Shown here: one piece after another, positions 25,171 to 37,246 of the stretch
Layout: each line of letters starts with the position of its first letter
Position numbering within the stretch: the first letter of the stretch is position 1
Assembly (NCBI RefSeq): GCF_000189635.1
Contig: NW_002476407.1
Coordinates: 806,001-870,000, forward strand
Direction of reading: 5' to 3'
From: Tetrahymena thermophila SB210
Taxonomy: Eukaryota; Ciliophora; Oligohymenophorea; Hymenostomatida; Tetrahymenidae
Length of the DNA: 64,000 nt
Program-made: the position numbers and the translations under genes
The notes under the pieces: generated by a model
Databases searched by the model: none
The model's input: only the letters and a program-made list of their open reading frames with translations
Told to the model about the DNA's origin: nothing

Positions 25171-27268
25171 TCATGAATGTTCAGAATCTTAATGACTCCT
25201 ATTTTATTACACTTTTTATTTTGCAAATTCCTTTGCTTCTTTTTCAAACTAATCAATGTCCTTTTATTTATTAAATAATTTCATAATTTCTAATCTTGAC
25301 TTTCCCTTTGTCTCATACATGAAAAGCCAGAAATAAATTAAACACATGAAAGTAAGTCCACCAAAAATAAGGAAGGCACCAAATAGACCCATCGAGTTAT
25401 TCATATATGGGAATACAACACCTACTAACATAGTAAATAGCCATCTAATAAAAGAGGACCATGCCAATCCTATTCTATCTAAAATTTCATTGTTATAAAC
25501 CCAAACTGTAGTACCAAGACCTGCTTACCATCCAAACATATACTTTTTTGATAAGATTAATTTATTTAAATATGTAAGGTTGAAAAAAAAAAAAAAATTT
25601 ACTATAAAGATAAATAAAATTCCTGTAATCTAAATTCCGTAGGTTGAGGGAAGTTTTTGTAAGATAGCAAATAGCACAAGCATTACTGTTGTTAGTAATA
25701 CTGAGTAATTCATAATCGATCTTCTACCGAATTTTATTACAAGCTACATAGAAATCAATGAATATACAGCCATGGAAAGACCTAAGAAAATTGTGCAGAT
25801 TCTTGAAGTCATTTCTGAGCCAGTTGTTTACTAAAAGATTTAATTTGAATAAAAGAGCAAAGCATTGACACCTGAGCACTGAGTTCCATATTAAATAATG
25901 CAGCCAAGCGCTATTCTTTTCCAATAACTTTTTTTGTCTAGCAATTCCATTTACTTTTCATAACTAATATGTTCTTCGTTCATTATAGTCATATCGATTG
26001 CAACATTGTTGTTATGAGATTATTAAGGAGAACCTTCCTTTTGATTTGGCTTTTTATGATTTTTATCAAGCTTTTCTTCTGATTATTTAATGGATTTTCC
26101 ATTTTAATCTTAAACAGAACTTTATAGCTAATCTACTTATTCTGCTTCTGATCCAACTCCTGCTACTTCACAAATTTCAGAGTAAGCCTTTTTTTAGTCT
26201 TCATCATCTTCGTAAACCATTTATAAATATTCTCTAACTTCCTAAAAGTGATGTTGTTTAACCATAATAGTAGGAGTCTCGTGAGTGAACTTAAACCAAA
26301 GTAGAAGAAGTCTCAATGTGCATGTAGCTATTGGAAGACCCAAAACAAATCTCCAGTTGACATCATAGTTGCCATCTGGATTTGTCTTGAGTTCGTTAGG
26401 AAGAGGAAGAATTAAACTCATTAAATAGCTGATGAAAACACCTGTTGTCAATAAAATTTAATTAATTGATCCCACTCTACTTCTTATTTCAACAGGTGAA
26501 AAATCTCTAATGTATTCTGGTACCAAAGATGTGTTCATACCTTAATTAATATAAATAAATCAATCAATCAATGAATTAGTGAGCAAGTTAATTATTTAAA
26601 ATTAAACAATAAAAACAAATAAATTTTAATTCAAATAAAAATTCATTTAGCTTTTATATTTTTACAAAGCTTCTATTATGTTTAAATAAATAAATTTTTT
26701 CTACTAAAATTTTATTGCAAAATTTGGATGAATAAAGGTTTGTTTTCTTGAAAAAAATATTAAGTTATGCCTAGTATATTAATTTACCTATGCAAAATCC
26801 ACTAACGATTCTTCCGATGATAAGGTTGGAGAGATCATGTTAACAAATTAGAATTATGGTACCGATTATACCAATTATATCGAAGAGGATCATAGATCTT
26901 CTTATACCTTTGAGGGCTGCTATGAGTTTCTTACTAAAAATAGCTGCTATAAGAGCACCTAAGGGCATAGCTGCAGTAATAATGGATGTAAATTAAGTAC
27001 TTTAGTCACTATCCCAATTGTTCAATTTTGCTATTACTTTCTAGCATGTGTTGTAAACTCCCAAGTTGTAGCCGAAGAAGAAAGAACCAAGACAAGCGTT
27101 TAGAGACATTAAATAAATGAATGCGGTGTGCTTTAAATGTTTCTAATGTTACTATTGTTGTTGGTGAAGATCAGGACCTGTCTTGAGGTGCTAATCCTCA
27201 TGGTTTGGCTGATTTATAGTATTACTAAATGGGTTGTTTTATGAAAGTTCTATATTCTATTTAAGCAT
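25171..27268 (-). CDS. sugar transporter (MFS, facilitated hexose-type)
   Basis: Three exons, 596 aa, ATG at 27268, TGA at 25171-25173. Introns lie at 26541-26787 and 25543-25602, the second containing a T15 tract on the sense strand. Sugar-porter signatures in order: FFFGYNLGVYN in TM1, the TM2-3 loop, GRIVSGFCIG spliced across the first intron, PEYIRDFSPVEIRSRVGSIN, the PESPR-equivalent HETPTIM, a long hydrophilic central loop of about 90 residues (about 255-345), QYGTQCSGVNALLFYSNQIF matching the QQxSGINA sugar-binding helix, IKFGRRSIM, and the closing YETKGKS. Twelve helices are expected. The longer central loop is unusual and Q/K/E-rich. The substrate is probably a hexose but cannot be fixed from sequence. 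Confidence 0.92.
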
Positions 27269-28229
27269 TTCCTAAAAATTTGTTTAATTGAGTTTTTAAT
27301 AATAATTTTTTAATTATAAATTCAATCATGAAACATTTAAATTACATAATTTACATTCGGGGAGTATTATTTTATTCAATTAATGCAATTTTTATTTTTG
27401 TTTTTAAAGAATGCAGTATTTAATAGTAAACACTCGAAGTAAACATGGACAATCCTATGATCTTTTTAGAAATAGTAAATTAAAATAGCCTACTAAATAG
27501 TTTATTTGTAAGGGAGAAACAAGAGATTCAATTTAAGAAAGTAGTTATTAACAAATGCCTTTATTAATCAAAGTATCTTTCACATTTTAACCATTTTATA
27601 AGCTGAGAAATGCTTGAAATAAATTTGCATTCAGCTTAAAAAGTTTTTTTAGAACTAAATTTATATTAAAATATAACAGAATCTTATTAATCAAGTATCA
27701 CTTATCTACATTTTAAGCAATATTTAAAATATAAAATGCTGATATATATTTTATCATTGAGTTAAAAGTCTGCAGTAAACACTAAAAAATAGTTATTCTC
27801 CTTACATTAAAATGCATATTGGTATTTTTAAGTATTATTTAGTTACGAAATTGTAAGCAGTGGCCTAAAAAGTAAATATAAATAAAGGAGATGATTAAGA
27901 AAAGACCACAATTGAAATCAAATAAAATACACAGTTCAAATTAATTTTACAAGCAATTTTATTCAGAAATATAAGTCAAAATTCAATATTAATAAAAATT
28001 TGTATCTTCGTAATCAAAAATTATGATTCATAAAGAAAAGAAGTTTCTATATAAATTTACGCATTAATTACTTCTACAATCAATTTATTTCTAATTGAAA
28101 GCTTCAATTATGTAAAACATAAACATAAAAAAAATGCATGTATATTGCTTTATCCATAATGCTCAATTTATTATTCAACAAAATTTGAGGAATTCACATC
28201 TTCATACATGAAAATAGGCTTGTATTTCC
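27269..28229. other. intergenic with one possible small frame
   Basis: About 960 bp between two minus-strand genes. Mostly AT-rich. A plus-strand frame at 27411-27617 is less biased than its surroundings and is listed separately with low confidence. Nothing else was supported. Confidence 0.5.
27411..27617 (+). CDS. possible small ORF, doubtful
   Basis: A 68-codon frame from ATG to TGA beginning MQYLIVNTRSKHGQSYD, with mixed composition (Arg, Gly, Cys, Pro) that stands out from the AT-rich spacer. No domain, signal peptide or neighbour supports it. It could be an exon of an unrecognised plus-strand gene, a relic, or chance. In this code TGA is the only stop, so chance frames of this length are common. 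Confidence 0.22.
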
Positions 28230-30281
28230 TCAGCAGCAGTTTGTTTTTTCTTAGGATTAAATTTACTAATATTTTAAACGCATTTCGCATAAAACACCAA
28301 AAAGAATATCCAACTCTTCTTATTTATTTTAAAAAAGGTTTGTATACTATTACTTTTATTAATCAAGTTTTTTGTCTTTTTAGTCTATTTAATTTTGAAG
28401 CTAACTAATCTATTAATTATAATTAGCAATTTACTTTTAAAGATCGTTTACCTTTTTCTCCCATTCGTCTGCTAACCTTGCCTTTTCAGAATTTAACTGA
28501 AGTATTTTTGAATTCTAGTCTTAATATTTTTCTTGGTATTACTATATTTCAGATTCTCTTCTTGTAATCTCCTCTTGCAAAGATCTTAGCGTCTCCTCTT
28601 GCTCTTCTTCGCGTCTTTCTTTTCTTTTCAAGCTCTTGGCTAAGAGATTTTAGTAATCATTTTTTAATTTTTCGTTTTCTTCTTTTAATTTTTCAACATC
28701 ACATTTTTCGTAAACTGATAATTTTGATTCTAATTCATGTTGAATCTTTATTTATTCAGTTAGTTTTGTTTATAACAAATTAATTTATTCTTTTAAACTA
28801 GAAGCATCTTCAAGATGAATTACGCTAGGATCTAAAGTTGTTTATTCAGATTTAAGTAATATATTTTCTCTTTCAAGATCATTAATAATTTAATTTAGAT
28901 CCTCACTCAACCCTTTGGGTCCATCATTAACCTTTTTTGCACTGACTTAATTGCTTGATTTCTTGTAATCACTATGACTTTAAGATTCATCTTGCTGATA
29001 GCGCTCTAGAATTTAACTCATATCTTACAGTTTCTCTTCTTAAAGCTAGTACTTACGTTAAACTTAATCAACTTCCCTGCGAAGCTATTCAATTTAATTA
29101 TCCCTTTAAGATATTTCTATAGCCTTTTCCATTGATTTTTTTTTCTCTTCATTGTAGCTTTACTTAAATTCTTGTAGCTTTTCCATGAGCATCTCAATTT
29201 GGCTATCCTTATCTTGCAAATTCTTATCAAATTATTTGGCCTTCTTGTCAGCTTCAGAAAACTTCTCAGAAAGCTGAGTGTATTCATCATACTTTTATTT
29301 ATAGAAGTCAAGAGATTCGCTAATTTTTTGAAGCTGCTTTAACTTTTTATTTAAGAGCGAGATTTCGTCATTCAACTTGTCTTTTTCTAATTAAGCCTAT
29401 TACTAAACAGCAACTATAGTTTGGTTTAATTATTCTATTTTTAAGTCCTTTGTTTTGACAACACTTTCAATATCTTCATTAGTACTCATACCAAGGCTGA
29501 TCATCATGCTATCACGAGACAATTTCAACTTTTTCATTTCGTCATCTTTTTTGTTAAAGTCTTTTTCATACTCTAAAATTTTACGATCTTTTTCAATCTG
29601 CTCAGTACGAAGCTCTTCTATTTTCTCATTCAAAACATCGTTTTCGCGTTCAAGCTCATCAATCTTTTTTAGAAGCTATTGATTCTACTAATAATAGTAC
29701 GATTGGGTATTATATTATATACTAGCAGAGTTGAATCTTTATGAGCTCATGCTCTCCATAGAGGCATTATCATCTCCATCTGTGTGTAAACGATCTTAGA
29801 CAATCCATTTCTCCATCAAATGCATCAAAACAGCTTAATACTTTTTCTCTAACTATGTGATGGCATGTATAAAATCACTCTTTTACTCGCTCTAAACAAT
29901 AATGCCCAAAACCAATTCTACTAATTTAACAATTTCATTTTTATTCTTATTTCTTGATATTTCGCTAGCATCTAAGTAGGTGTCTTTGTCAAAATCTTTT
30001 AATTTTAATATATCATGATAATAATGCTCAATGCTGTCAATTAATCTCTTAATGTTTCTATGATTTAAAGCCCAGTTATCTTGTGTGTCTCTTTCTACTT
30101 AATCGACATCAAAGATGCTATCATTAATCTTAGAGAGGAGTTCAGTTAAAACGATACCATCACTTAACTCTTCAAGATTTTAAGGAGTTTTACTGAGATT
30201 ATTGATTGTTTTCAAAAATTCAATAACACTTTATTCAATATCATCCATATTATAATTACTGTGTATTCCGCTCTAATCCAT
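28230..30281 (-). CDS. HOOK-domain coiled-coil protein (cargo-dynein adaptor type)
   Basis: Single exon, 683 aa, ATG at 30281 and TGA at 28230-28232. Residues about 10-165 match the HOOK-type calponin-homology-like domain: LEELSDGIVLTELLSKIN, NWALNHRNIKRLIDSIEHYY, and NEIVKLVELVLGIIVQSEQK followed by the conserved helix before LMEKW. From about 190 to the end the protein is almost entirely heptad-like coiled coil (EKIEELRTEQIEKDRKILE, KKLKQLQKISESLDFYKQK). In animals and fungi this arrangement binds the dynein light intermediate chain through the N-terminal domain and cargo through the C-terminus. The length is close to animal Hook proteins (about 720 aa). The role in this ciliate is inferred from the fold. 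Confidence 0.88.
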
Positions 30282-30865
30282 TTCTTTCAACCAAAAACTA
30301 TAAATTGATTTTTAAGCTAAATTATTTAAGTTAAAATGCTATTTGAAATGCTAATTCTATTTCTAAAGCTTTTTCTTTTGATATTAATTACTTTTACTTA
30401 CAGAAAACGAATTTTATCAAAAAAGTGTTTTAAAAATACAAATTTTTTTAAAACAAATGAAAACTATATATATATGTAAATATTCAAAAAATAGTCTTAA
30501 AAACTCATATAATTGCAAAAGGAGGAAGCATATTAATTTTACTTTTTTTAAAAAAAATATAGAAGATTAATCTTTAATTTCTTACATAAAAAAAGGAGAA
30601 AAATTTTTTGTTATGTTTTTTATTGTGTGTAGTATTATTCTGATTAAAGCAATAAATAAATTAGGACAAATAAAGTAAATAAAAACAATAAATTCTAAAC
30701 TCAAAATAATACCAAAATAAATATACATTTATAAGCACTTCACAAAAATATTTAATAAAATTCATTTTAAACTAAAAAGAATAATTTTAAATATTTTGGT
30801 TATTAATCATAAATTGAGCAAGATAATTAATTGTTGATGAATGAGAGAGTGAGTGAGTACACAAA
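30282..30865. other. 3' flank of kinase A1, left edge of the duplicated array
   Basis: About 580 bp. From roughly 30487 it contains sequence that recurs about 2.33 kb to the right, near 32816 (core AATAGTCTTAAAAA, then AAAGGAGGAA). The duplicated unit therefore includes at least 370 bp downstream of the kinase stop. No gene was seen. Confidence 0.65.
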
Positions 30866-32308
30866 TCAAAATTTGTATATTTTTTCCTTAATTTCTTAGA
30901 TTAAGTTAGCATAGTACATTTTATCACCATTGATGCGTTAGAATATTAGTGATCTCATTTCTTGTTTTTCCTATTCAATAACACTTACTATTTCTATTTA
31001 CATTTTAATTTTTTCAATTCTATTTGATTAAATTAGCTCATCAGAATCCTCTTCATCTTCTAAAGGCTACTCAAAATTGTATTTTGTATCAATTTCTACA
31101 GTTTAATAATTTAATTCAACTTCTAAAGTTAAACTGTCTTTTCTAAAAATATTTTAGGTAAATATTTCGTTATTATTTTATACTAAAATGCTTAGTAAAA
31201 CTTTTAAAAGATCTTAAGTACTCATTTCAGTTAAAAGAGAACCACCATAAAGCTCAATTCTATCAATTTTGCGTGGCTATTATTTGAAAAATGTTTCTTA
31301 CCACTCTTTAAATGAATCAAAGTTTTCGCTTTCACTCATTAGATCGCAATATTATTTATGAACTTAATTTATTTTATATTAAATTGATTCACCTTCACCT
31401 CTGTTACCATTTTGATCTTCTCCGAATTTTACCAGAAATTAAAACATAAGATTCTCATCTGATTTAGATTTTTCCTCGAAATTTTTTGTATAAATGTCAT
31501 GTTATTATATTTAATTTATATCTTTGATTTCTCCGCTCAATATTTTATAAATTAAATCGAATATATCTTCATCTAAATCTAATTCCTTTTTGTAAGCTTC
31601 TCTATAAGAGCTCAATATTGCTCGCTTGAACAAATGTCTTTTCTTTAGTTATGCAACTTTCTTAATACCTGTAGTTAATCTTATGTAGAATAAAATGTGA
31701 AAAAGTAGCATTCCCAATTAGTATACATCAAGCTCTTATGGGCTATACTCTTCAATTTACTTACCAGATAATAAGAATTGTTCAAAATCTTCAATTATTT
31801 TAGGTGGATTATAACTAAGAGTTCCGCAAATCTCTCTAGATTTACAATTCTTACAAGCTCTTTAGTAATGACCAAAATCAATTATAATAACCTTATAATT
31901 TTCTTAATCTTAATTATCTAATAAGATGTTTTCAAGTTTAATATCACAGTGGCAAACATTTTTTTCATGTAAAATTTTAATCTTCTCAACAACTTATTTA
32001 AACAGTTTCAAAGCTAAATATCTACATTTTATTCCTTTTTAATTCGAAACTAATTCTACTAATTATGAATTTATAAATGGAAATATCAGTTCCTTCTTAC
32101 TATCATCAAATAAAATTAGCTCTAAGAAAGAACTTTATTGTTCTTTAGCAATTTCATTTTTTAGAACTTTTTCATAAAATTGTTTCTCTCTTACATAATC
32201 ATTTTCGAATTCAAATATCTTCCTAAAATAAACATTCTACCTTGCTTCGCATTTAAATACCTCGCCTCTAGCTTATCCTCCATAAAATTCAGCTTTATCC
32301 TCTTCCAT
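30866..32308 (-). CDS. protein kinase A1 of the tandem array
   Basis: Single exon, 480 aa, ATG at 32308 (MEEDKAEFYGGQARG), TGA at 30866-30868. A compact kinase domain fills residues 1-280: possible beta-3 Lys in VYFRKIF (about 30), hinge region LIFPFINSQL, catalytic loop HCDIKLENILL (Asp122, Asn127), IIIDFGH (Asp144), activation-segment end CGTLSYNPPK in place of APE, and YSPQELDVYQLGMLLF for helix F. The glycine loop is reduced (YGGQARGEVF). Residues about 330-480 form a second conserved module with PRKIDRIELYGGSLLTEM and LTLEVELNY, shared by all six copies. Catalytic residues are present, so it may be active. No membrane segment is present; the substrate is unknown. Confidence 0.88.
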
Positions 32309-33154
32309 TAGTGCCTAGTTTCAATGCTTTTATAATTTTATTAATAATGAACTTTTAATTCAAGATAGATAAATAGATATAAAGAAACTATTTTCTTTAT
32401 TGAATTTTTTATTGTTATTATTATTATTCTTCTTCTTCTTCTGATGATTCTCTCTCTAAATTTATAAAAGCAGAAAAAAATCTTATGAATCGAGCGAGTT
32501 AATCAGATAAAAAAAATTTGATTAATAATTATCGAAACATATCCTTCCTTTATATAAAAGTATTTTATTTTTTTATCTATCTTAATATAAAATATTTTTA
32601 ATTGATTTCAATAGGGGAAAAAACATAAATATTGAAATTAAAACTTTGCTCAAGATTGAATTTACTATCTTATTTATATATTTTTAATTAAAATTTTTCT
32701 AATAAGCTTGGCTTCTATGAAGAAATAAACAGTAGATACCCATTAATTTGCAAAAAAAAAGATTTGAGATTTTGCTTATTCTTTGACTTTTTGTCAAACA
32801 AATTAACAAAATTCACAAAATAGTCTTAAAAATGCATATAATTATAAAAGGAGGAACCATATTAATTTGCTTTTTTTTTAAAAATATAGAAGATTATCTT
32901 TAATTTCTACATAAAAAGGAGATAAATTTTTTTGTTTTGCTTTTTATCGTGTATAGTATTATTCTTATTAAAACAATAAATAAATTAGGACAAATAAATT
33001 AAATAAAAACAATAAATTCTAAACTCAAAATAATACTAAAATAAATAACATTTTTAAGCACTTCACAAAAATATTTAATAAAATTCTTTTCTTAAAGTGA
33101 TAAAATTATTTTAAATATTTTGGCTATTAATCTTAAAATGATAAGTAATGCAAA
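32309..33154. other. spacer between kinases A1 and A2
   Basis: About 850 bp. The right part (from about 32816) repeats the 3' flank of A1. The left part holds the A1 promoter and shares AGGGGAAAAAACATAAATA with the upstream regions of A2 and A3. No gene was seen. Confidence 0.6.
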
Positions 33155-34627
33155 TCAAAATTTGTATATTTTTTCCTAAATTTCTTAGATTAAGTTATCA
33201 TAGTATATTTTTTCACCATCTCTGCTTTAGAATATTAATGATCTCATTTCTGGTTTACCCTATTCAATAACACTTACTACTTCTATTTACATTTTAATTT
33301 TTTCAATTCTATTTGATTCAATTAGCTCATCTAAATCTTCTTCATCTTCTTAAAGCTACTCAGAATAGTATTTTCTATCAATTTCTACTGTTTAATAATT
33401 TAATTCTACTTCTAAAGTTAAACTGTCTTTTCCTTTTCTAAAAATATTTTAGCTAAAAATTTGGTTATTATTTTCTGCTAAAATGCTTAGTAGAACATTT
33501 AAAAGATCTTCAGTACTCATTTCAGTTAAAAGAGAACCACCATAAAGCTTTTTTCTATCAATTTTGCGTGGCTATAATTTGAAAAATGCTCCTTACCACT
33601 CATTAAATTAATCAAAGTTTTCACTTTCTCTCATTAGATCACAATATTTTTTATGAGCTTACTTTATTTCATTTTAAATAGATTCACCTTTACTTCTACT
33701 ACTATTTTAATCTTCTTTGAATTTTACCATATCTTCAAATTGAAGATCTTCTTCATCTGGTTTTATTTTACCCTAGAGATATTATTGATAAATTTAATGC
33801 TATTATATTTAATTTATCTCTGTGATTTCTCGGCTCAGTATTTAAAATACTAAATCGAATATATCATCATCTAAAATTAATTCAGTTTTGTATTCTGATT
33901 TATATAATTTCTTAATTTATTCCTTGAAAAAGTCTTTTTTCATCTTATTTTATGCAACTTTCTTAAGACTTATACTTAAATATAGCTAGGTCAACATACG
34001 AAAAAGTAGCATTCCCAATTAGTATACATCAAGCTCTTATGGGCTATACTCTTCAATTTACTTTCCAAATTTTTTTAATCGATCCGCATCTTCAATTAAT
34101 TTTGGTGGATTAAATTCAGTAGTTCCACAATTCATAGTAGATTTACGATTTAGTTCTTAGTATTGACCAAAATCAATTATAATAACCTTGTAATTTTCTT
34201 TATCTTAAACATTTACTAATAAGATGTTATGTACTTTAATATCACAGTGGCAAATATTTTTTGAATGTAAAATTTTAATCTTCTCAACAACTAAGTGAAA
34301 TAGTTTCAAAGCTAAATATCTCGATTTTATTCCTTTTTATTTGGTACACTTATCTACTAATTTTGAATTTATAAAGGGAAATATAAGTTCCTTATTATTA
34401 TCATTAAAGTGAAGTAGCTCTAAGAAAGAGCTTCTATCTTTTGGATCAATTTTTATTAGAATTTCTTTATAAAATGCTTTCTCTCTCACATAATCTATTT
34501 CTTCATCAAATATCTTCTTAAAATAAACCTACTTTGTCTTTTAGTCTGTATATATCAAGCCTGTAGATTATCCTCCTTCAAACTTAACATCATTTAACTA
34601 ATAATTGCTGTCATCCCAGTCTTCCAT
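33155..34627 (-). CDS. protein kinase A2 of the tandem array
   Basis: Single exon, 490 aa, ATG at 34627 (MEDWDDSNYQ), TGA at 33155-33157. Closest in layout to A1 and A3. Glycine region FEGGQSTGLIYTD, Lys in VYFKKIF, catalytic loop HCDIKVHNILL, DFG in IIIDFGQYQ, CGTTEFNPPK and SPQELDVYQLGMLLF are all present. The C-terminal module is conserved (PRKIDRKKLYGGSLLTEMS) and ends EKIYKF as in A1. About 10 residues longer than A1 at the N-terminus. All residues needed for catalysis are visible. It is probably expressed from its own short promoter, as the spacer upstream (598 bp) is conserved with that of A3. Confidence 0.88.
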
Positions 34628-35225
34628 TTGTGTTAAGCTTCAATGCTTATATAATTTTTATTAATAATGAACTTTTAATTCAAGATAGATATAAAGAAAC
34701 TATTTTCTTTATTGATTTTTTTTATTATTATTAATTTTTTTTTTTTTTGATTTTTCTCTCTCTAAGTTTATAAAAGTTGAAAAAAATCTTAAATATCAAG
34801 TTAATTTTTTATTAATAATTGTCAAAATATATGTTCCATATATAAAAGTGTTTTAAATATTTGTTATTGTTATTTATTCAGATTTTTACTTAAAAGTATA
34901 AAATAGTTTTAATTTATTTTAATAGAGGGGAAAACATAAATATTGAAATTAAAACTTTGCTCAATTGAATTAATTTGATAAAAATGACTAATTTTAAAAA
35001 ATTTTCTAATTTGAAAATACCTTCCATAATTATTAATTTAATTTTTGTGCTTTTTTTATTTAGTTTTAAAAGGAGTGAGTGAATGATGTAGAAATAAAAG
35101 TATATTGAAAAAAATAAATTACAAATAACAAATTAATGAAAAATATAAATGAATAAATAAAATAAATCTATCTGTCAATTAGTATAAACATTATTTATAT
35201 ATAAATAGTTGAAAAATGAATAAAG
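34628..35225. other. spacer between kinases A2 and B1
   Basis: About 600 bp, homologous to the A3-B3 spacer at 40764-41301. It contains the A2 promoter side (TATATAATTTTTATTAATAA) and the 3' flank of B1 with AAAAGGAGTGAGTGAATG. No gene was seen. Confidence 0.65.
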
Positions 35226-36647
35226 TCAAATAATTTTTTGTAAATCTCTTGAGAGATCTTCAATTAAATTATTATAATAGATAGATTCTCCTTTTATGGG
35301 TGTGAAGATAATAGATTTTATTTCTGATTACTTCAATTCTTCAATCATAACAATTTCTATCTGAAATTCAATATTATTTTGTATTTCTTCAATTTCAAGT
35401 TCTTATAAATATTCTTCATTGTCATCATCAGTACCCTCTTCAATAATTACATCTTTGGAAATATATTTTAAAGTGACTTTCAAGGTTAAGTCTTATGTTT
35501 ACCCAAAAATATTTTGATCAAATACTTCAGAATTATTTTTACCAAAGCAATACAATAAGTGTTATAATATTTAAGATGTTTTCATCTCAAATAAGAAAGA
35601 TCTTGTTTTGAGTTCTCTCTCCTTTATTTATCGTGGGTTTTTATCACAAAAAAATTTGATTTCTTAAATTAGTTCATCATATCTTGTGCAATTTGACTTT
35701 AACATATTATTAAACTCTTTATTAATGCTTATTGTATTATCATTTCTATTTCCATCTTCATTTTTCCTAATAAAAATGTTGTTAAATTCTTCTTCAATCT
35801 AAAAAACTTTTTTATTTCCAGTTTATGGGAGGTCTTTCAACATATTTTTGACTTCCTATAAATTGTAAACTTAGTGGTGGAAGATTTAAGCAACATCTTC
35901 AATTTATCCAGTTAAAAGATCCCAAATAAGATCAAATACTTCAGATTACATTAATAATTCAGTATTATATTATTCTCTGTATTAAGATAAAATAATTCTT
36001 AAAAATATATTTTTTTTATTCGAACTTATCACATTTTTAATTTTATTAGGAATCTTAAGACATGTAATTAAAGTCAAGAGAAGCATACCCAATTAATATA
36101 AATCCAACTTGTAGGGATTGTATGGTTTAACTTATGATTAAGCAAATCCTTCATTTAATTCAAATGAATTATAAGCTTATGATAGTTCATTTTATTTTAT
36201 TTTTTAGCAGTACCCAAAACCGATAAGAATATCTTTAAAACCATTAGAATATTACTCTACAAGGATATTATCTATTTTTATATTACAGTGACATAAATTT
36301 AAAATGTGCAGTTGTTTAATGCTATTAGCAACTTATGTAAAATGGTACAGGGCTCTTATCCATTTCATTCCTTTAGTATTATCACTATTTCGTTGATAAA
36401 AAATCTGATCAAGCTAACAATTAATAAAGGGGAATACAATCTAACGCTTGTGGTCATCATATTTAATCACTTTTAGGATGCTAAGATCAACTTCATTGGT
36501 AATTTCATTTAAGTGTTAGTAGATTGCTTTTTAGCAATTATAGACTCTTTTGCTGAAAAACTATTTGGTAAAACAGACTTAGCCATTTAAGGTTTATACC
36601 TTGCAAGTAGATGATTAGTGATAAAAATTAATTTTAAAATCTTCCAT
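35226..36647 (-). CDS. degenerate kinase B1 (predicted pseudokinase)
   Basis: Intact single-exon frame, 473 aa, ATG at 36647 (MEDFKINFYHQSS), TGA at 35226-35228. It aligns residue for residue with B2, but key kinase positions are changed. The glycine pair CGGQS of B2 is YHQSS here. The catalytic loop reads HCNIKIDNILV, so the catalytic Asp122 is Asn (codon at 36282-36284). DFG is GFG in LIGFGY (codon at 36219-36221). The activation-segment CGTLTYN is missing. Helix F (LDLYQLGMLLLTL) and the C-terminal module are preserved. The open frame over 473 codons suggests it is still translated or decayed recently. It cannot be catalytically normal. It may act as a scaffold or decoy of the B copies. 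Confidence 0.85.
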
Positions 36648-37246
36648 TTTTTGCTTTTTTGTTTTTTAGATGTTTTCTTTATGAAATTTTTTTAAAAAAT
36701 AAAATTAATTAAAAAGTCTTTTATTTTTAATAAAATAAATTATTAAATTTTCCATCTGTTTAGACTAACTTACAAATTCAGAAAAAAAGCACCTACAACT
36801 TATAAAAATAAAAGTATTTTTTGAGTAGAAAAAGACAGATTATAAGAAGGATTTAGAAGAATCTGATCAACTGAATTAAAATAATAAGATTTTTAATTAA
36901 AATCTATTTTAAAAAGTTTATTATGAAAAAATATTAATTATTAGTAAAAGTCTATGCAAAAAATTATGATACCATATATTTTAGAAAGAATGGGATTAGG
37001 ATATTATTAAAATTTATATTATTTGGTACAAAAAATGTTAATTTATAATTGTGTTTTTTTTTTTTTATGTAATTTTAAAAGGAGTGAGTGAATGCAGTAG
37101 AAATAAAATAATATTGAAAAAAAATAAATTAAACACAGCAATTAATAACAAAAACTATGAAAAATGTAGATGAATAAATAAAATAAATCTATCTGTCAAT
37201 TAGTATAAACATTATTTATATATTAATAGTTGAAAAATCAATAAAA
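36648..37246. other. spacer between kinases B1 and B2, with a gene relic
   Basis: About 600 bp. It holds the B1 promoter side, the fossil described at 36747-36876, and the 3' flank of B2 (AAAAGGAGTGAGTGAATG). Confidence 0.65.
36747..36876 (+). pseudogene. relic of the first exon of the gene at 43110-45141
   Basis: The stretch from TTTTCCATCTGTTTAGA to GGATTTAGAAGAATCTGATC matches the start region of the plus-strand gene beginning at 43110 (its exon has GGATTTAGAAGAGTCAGATC). Relative to that exon there is a one-base change in an A-run that breaks the frame, an in-frame TGA, and no ATG at the expected place because about 70 bp are missing. Homology ends abruptly after about 105 bp of coding-like sequence. 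It was carried along when a B kinase with its upstream flank was copied. Confidence 0.75.
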
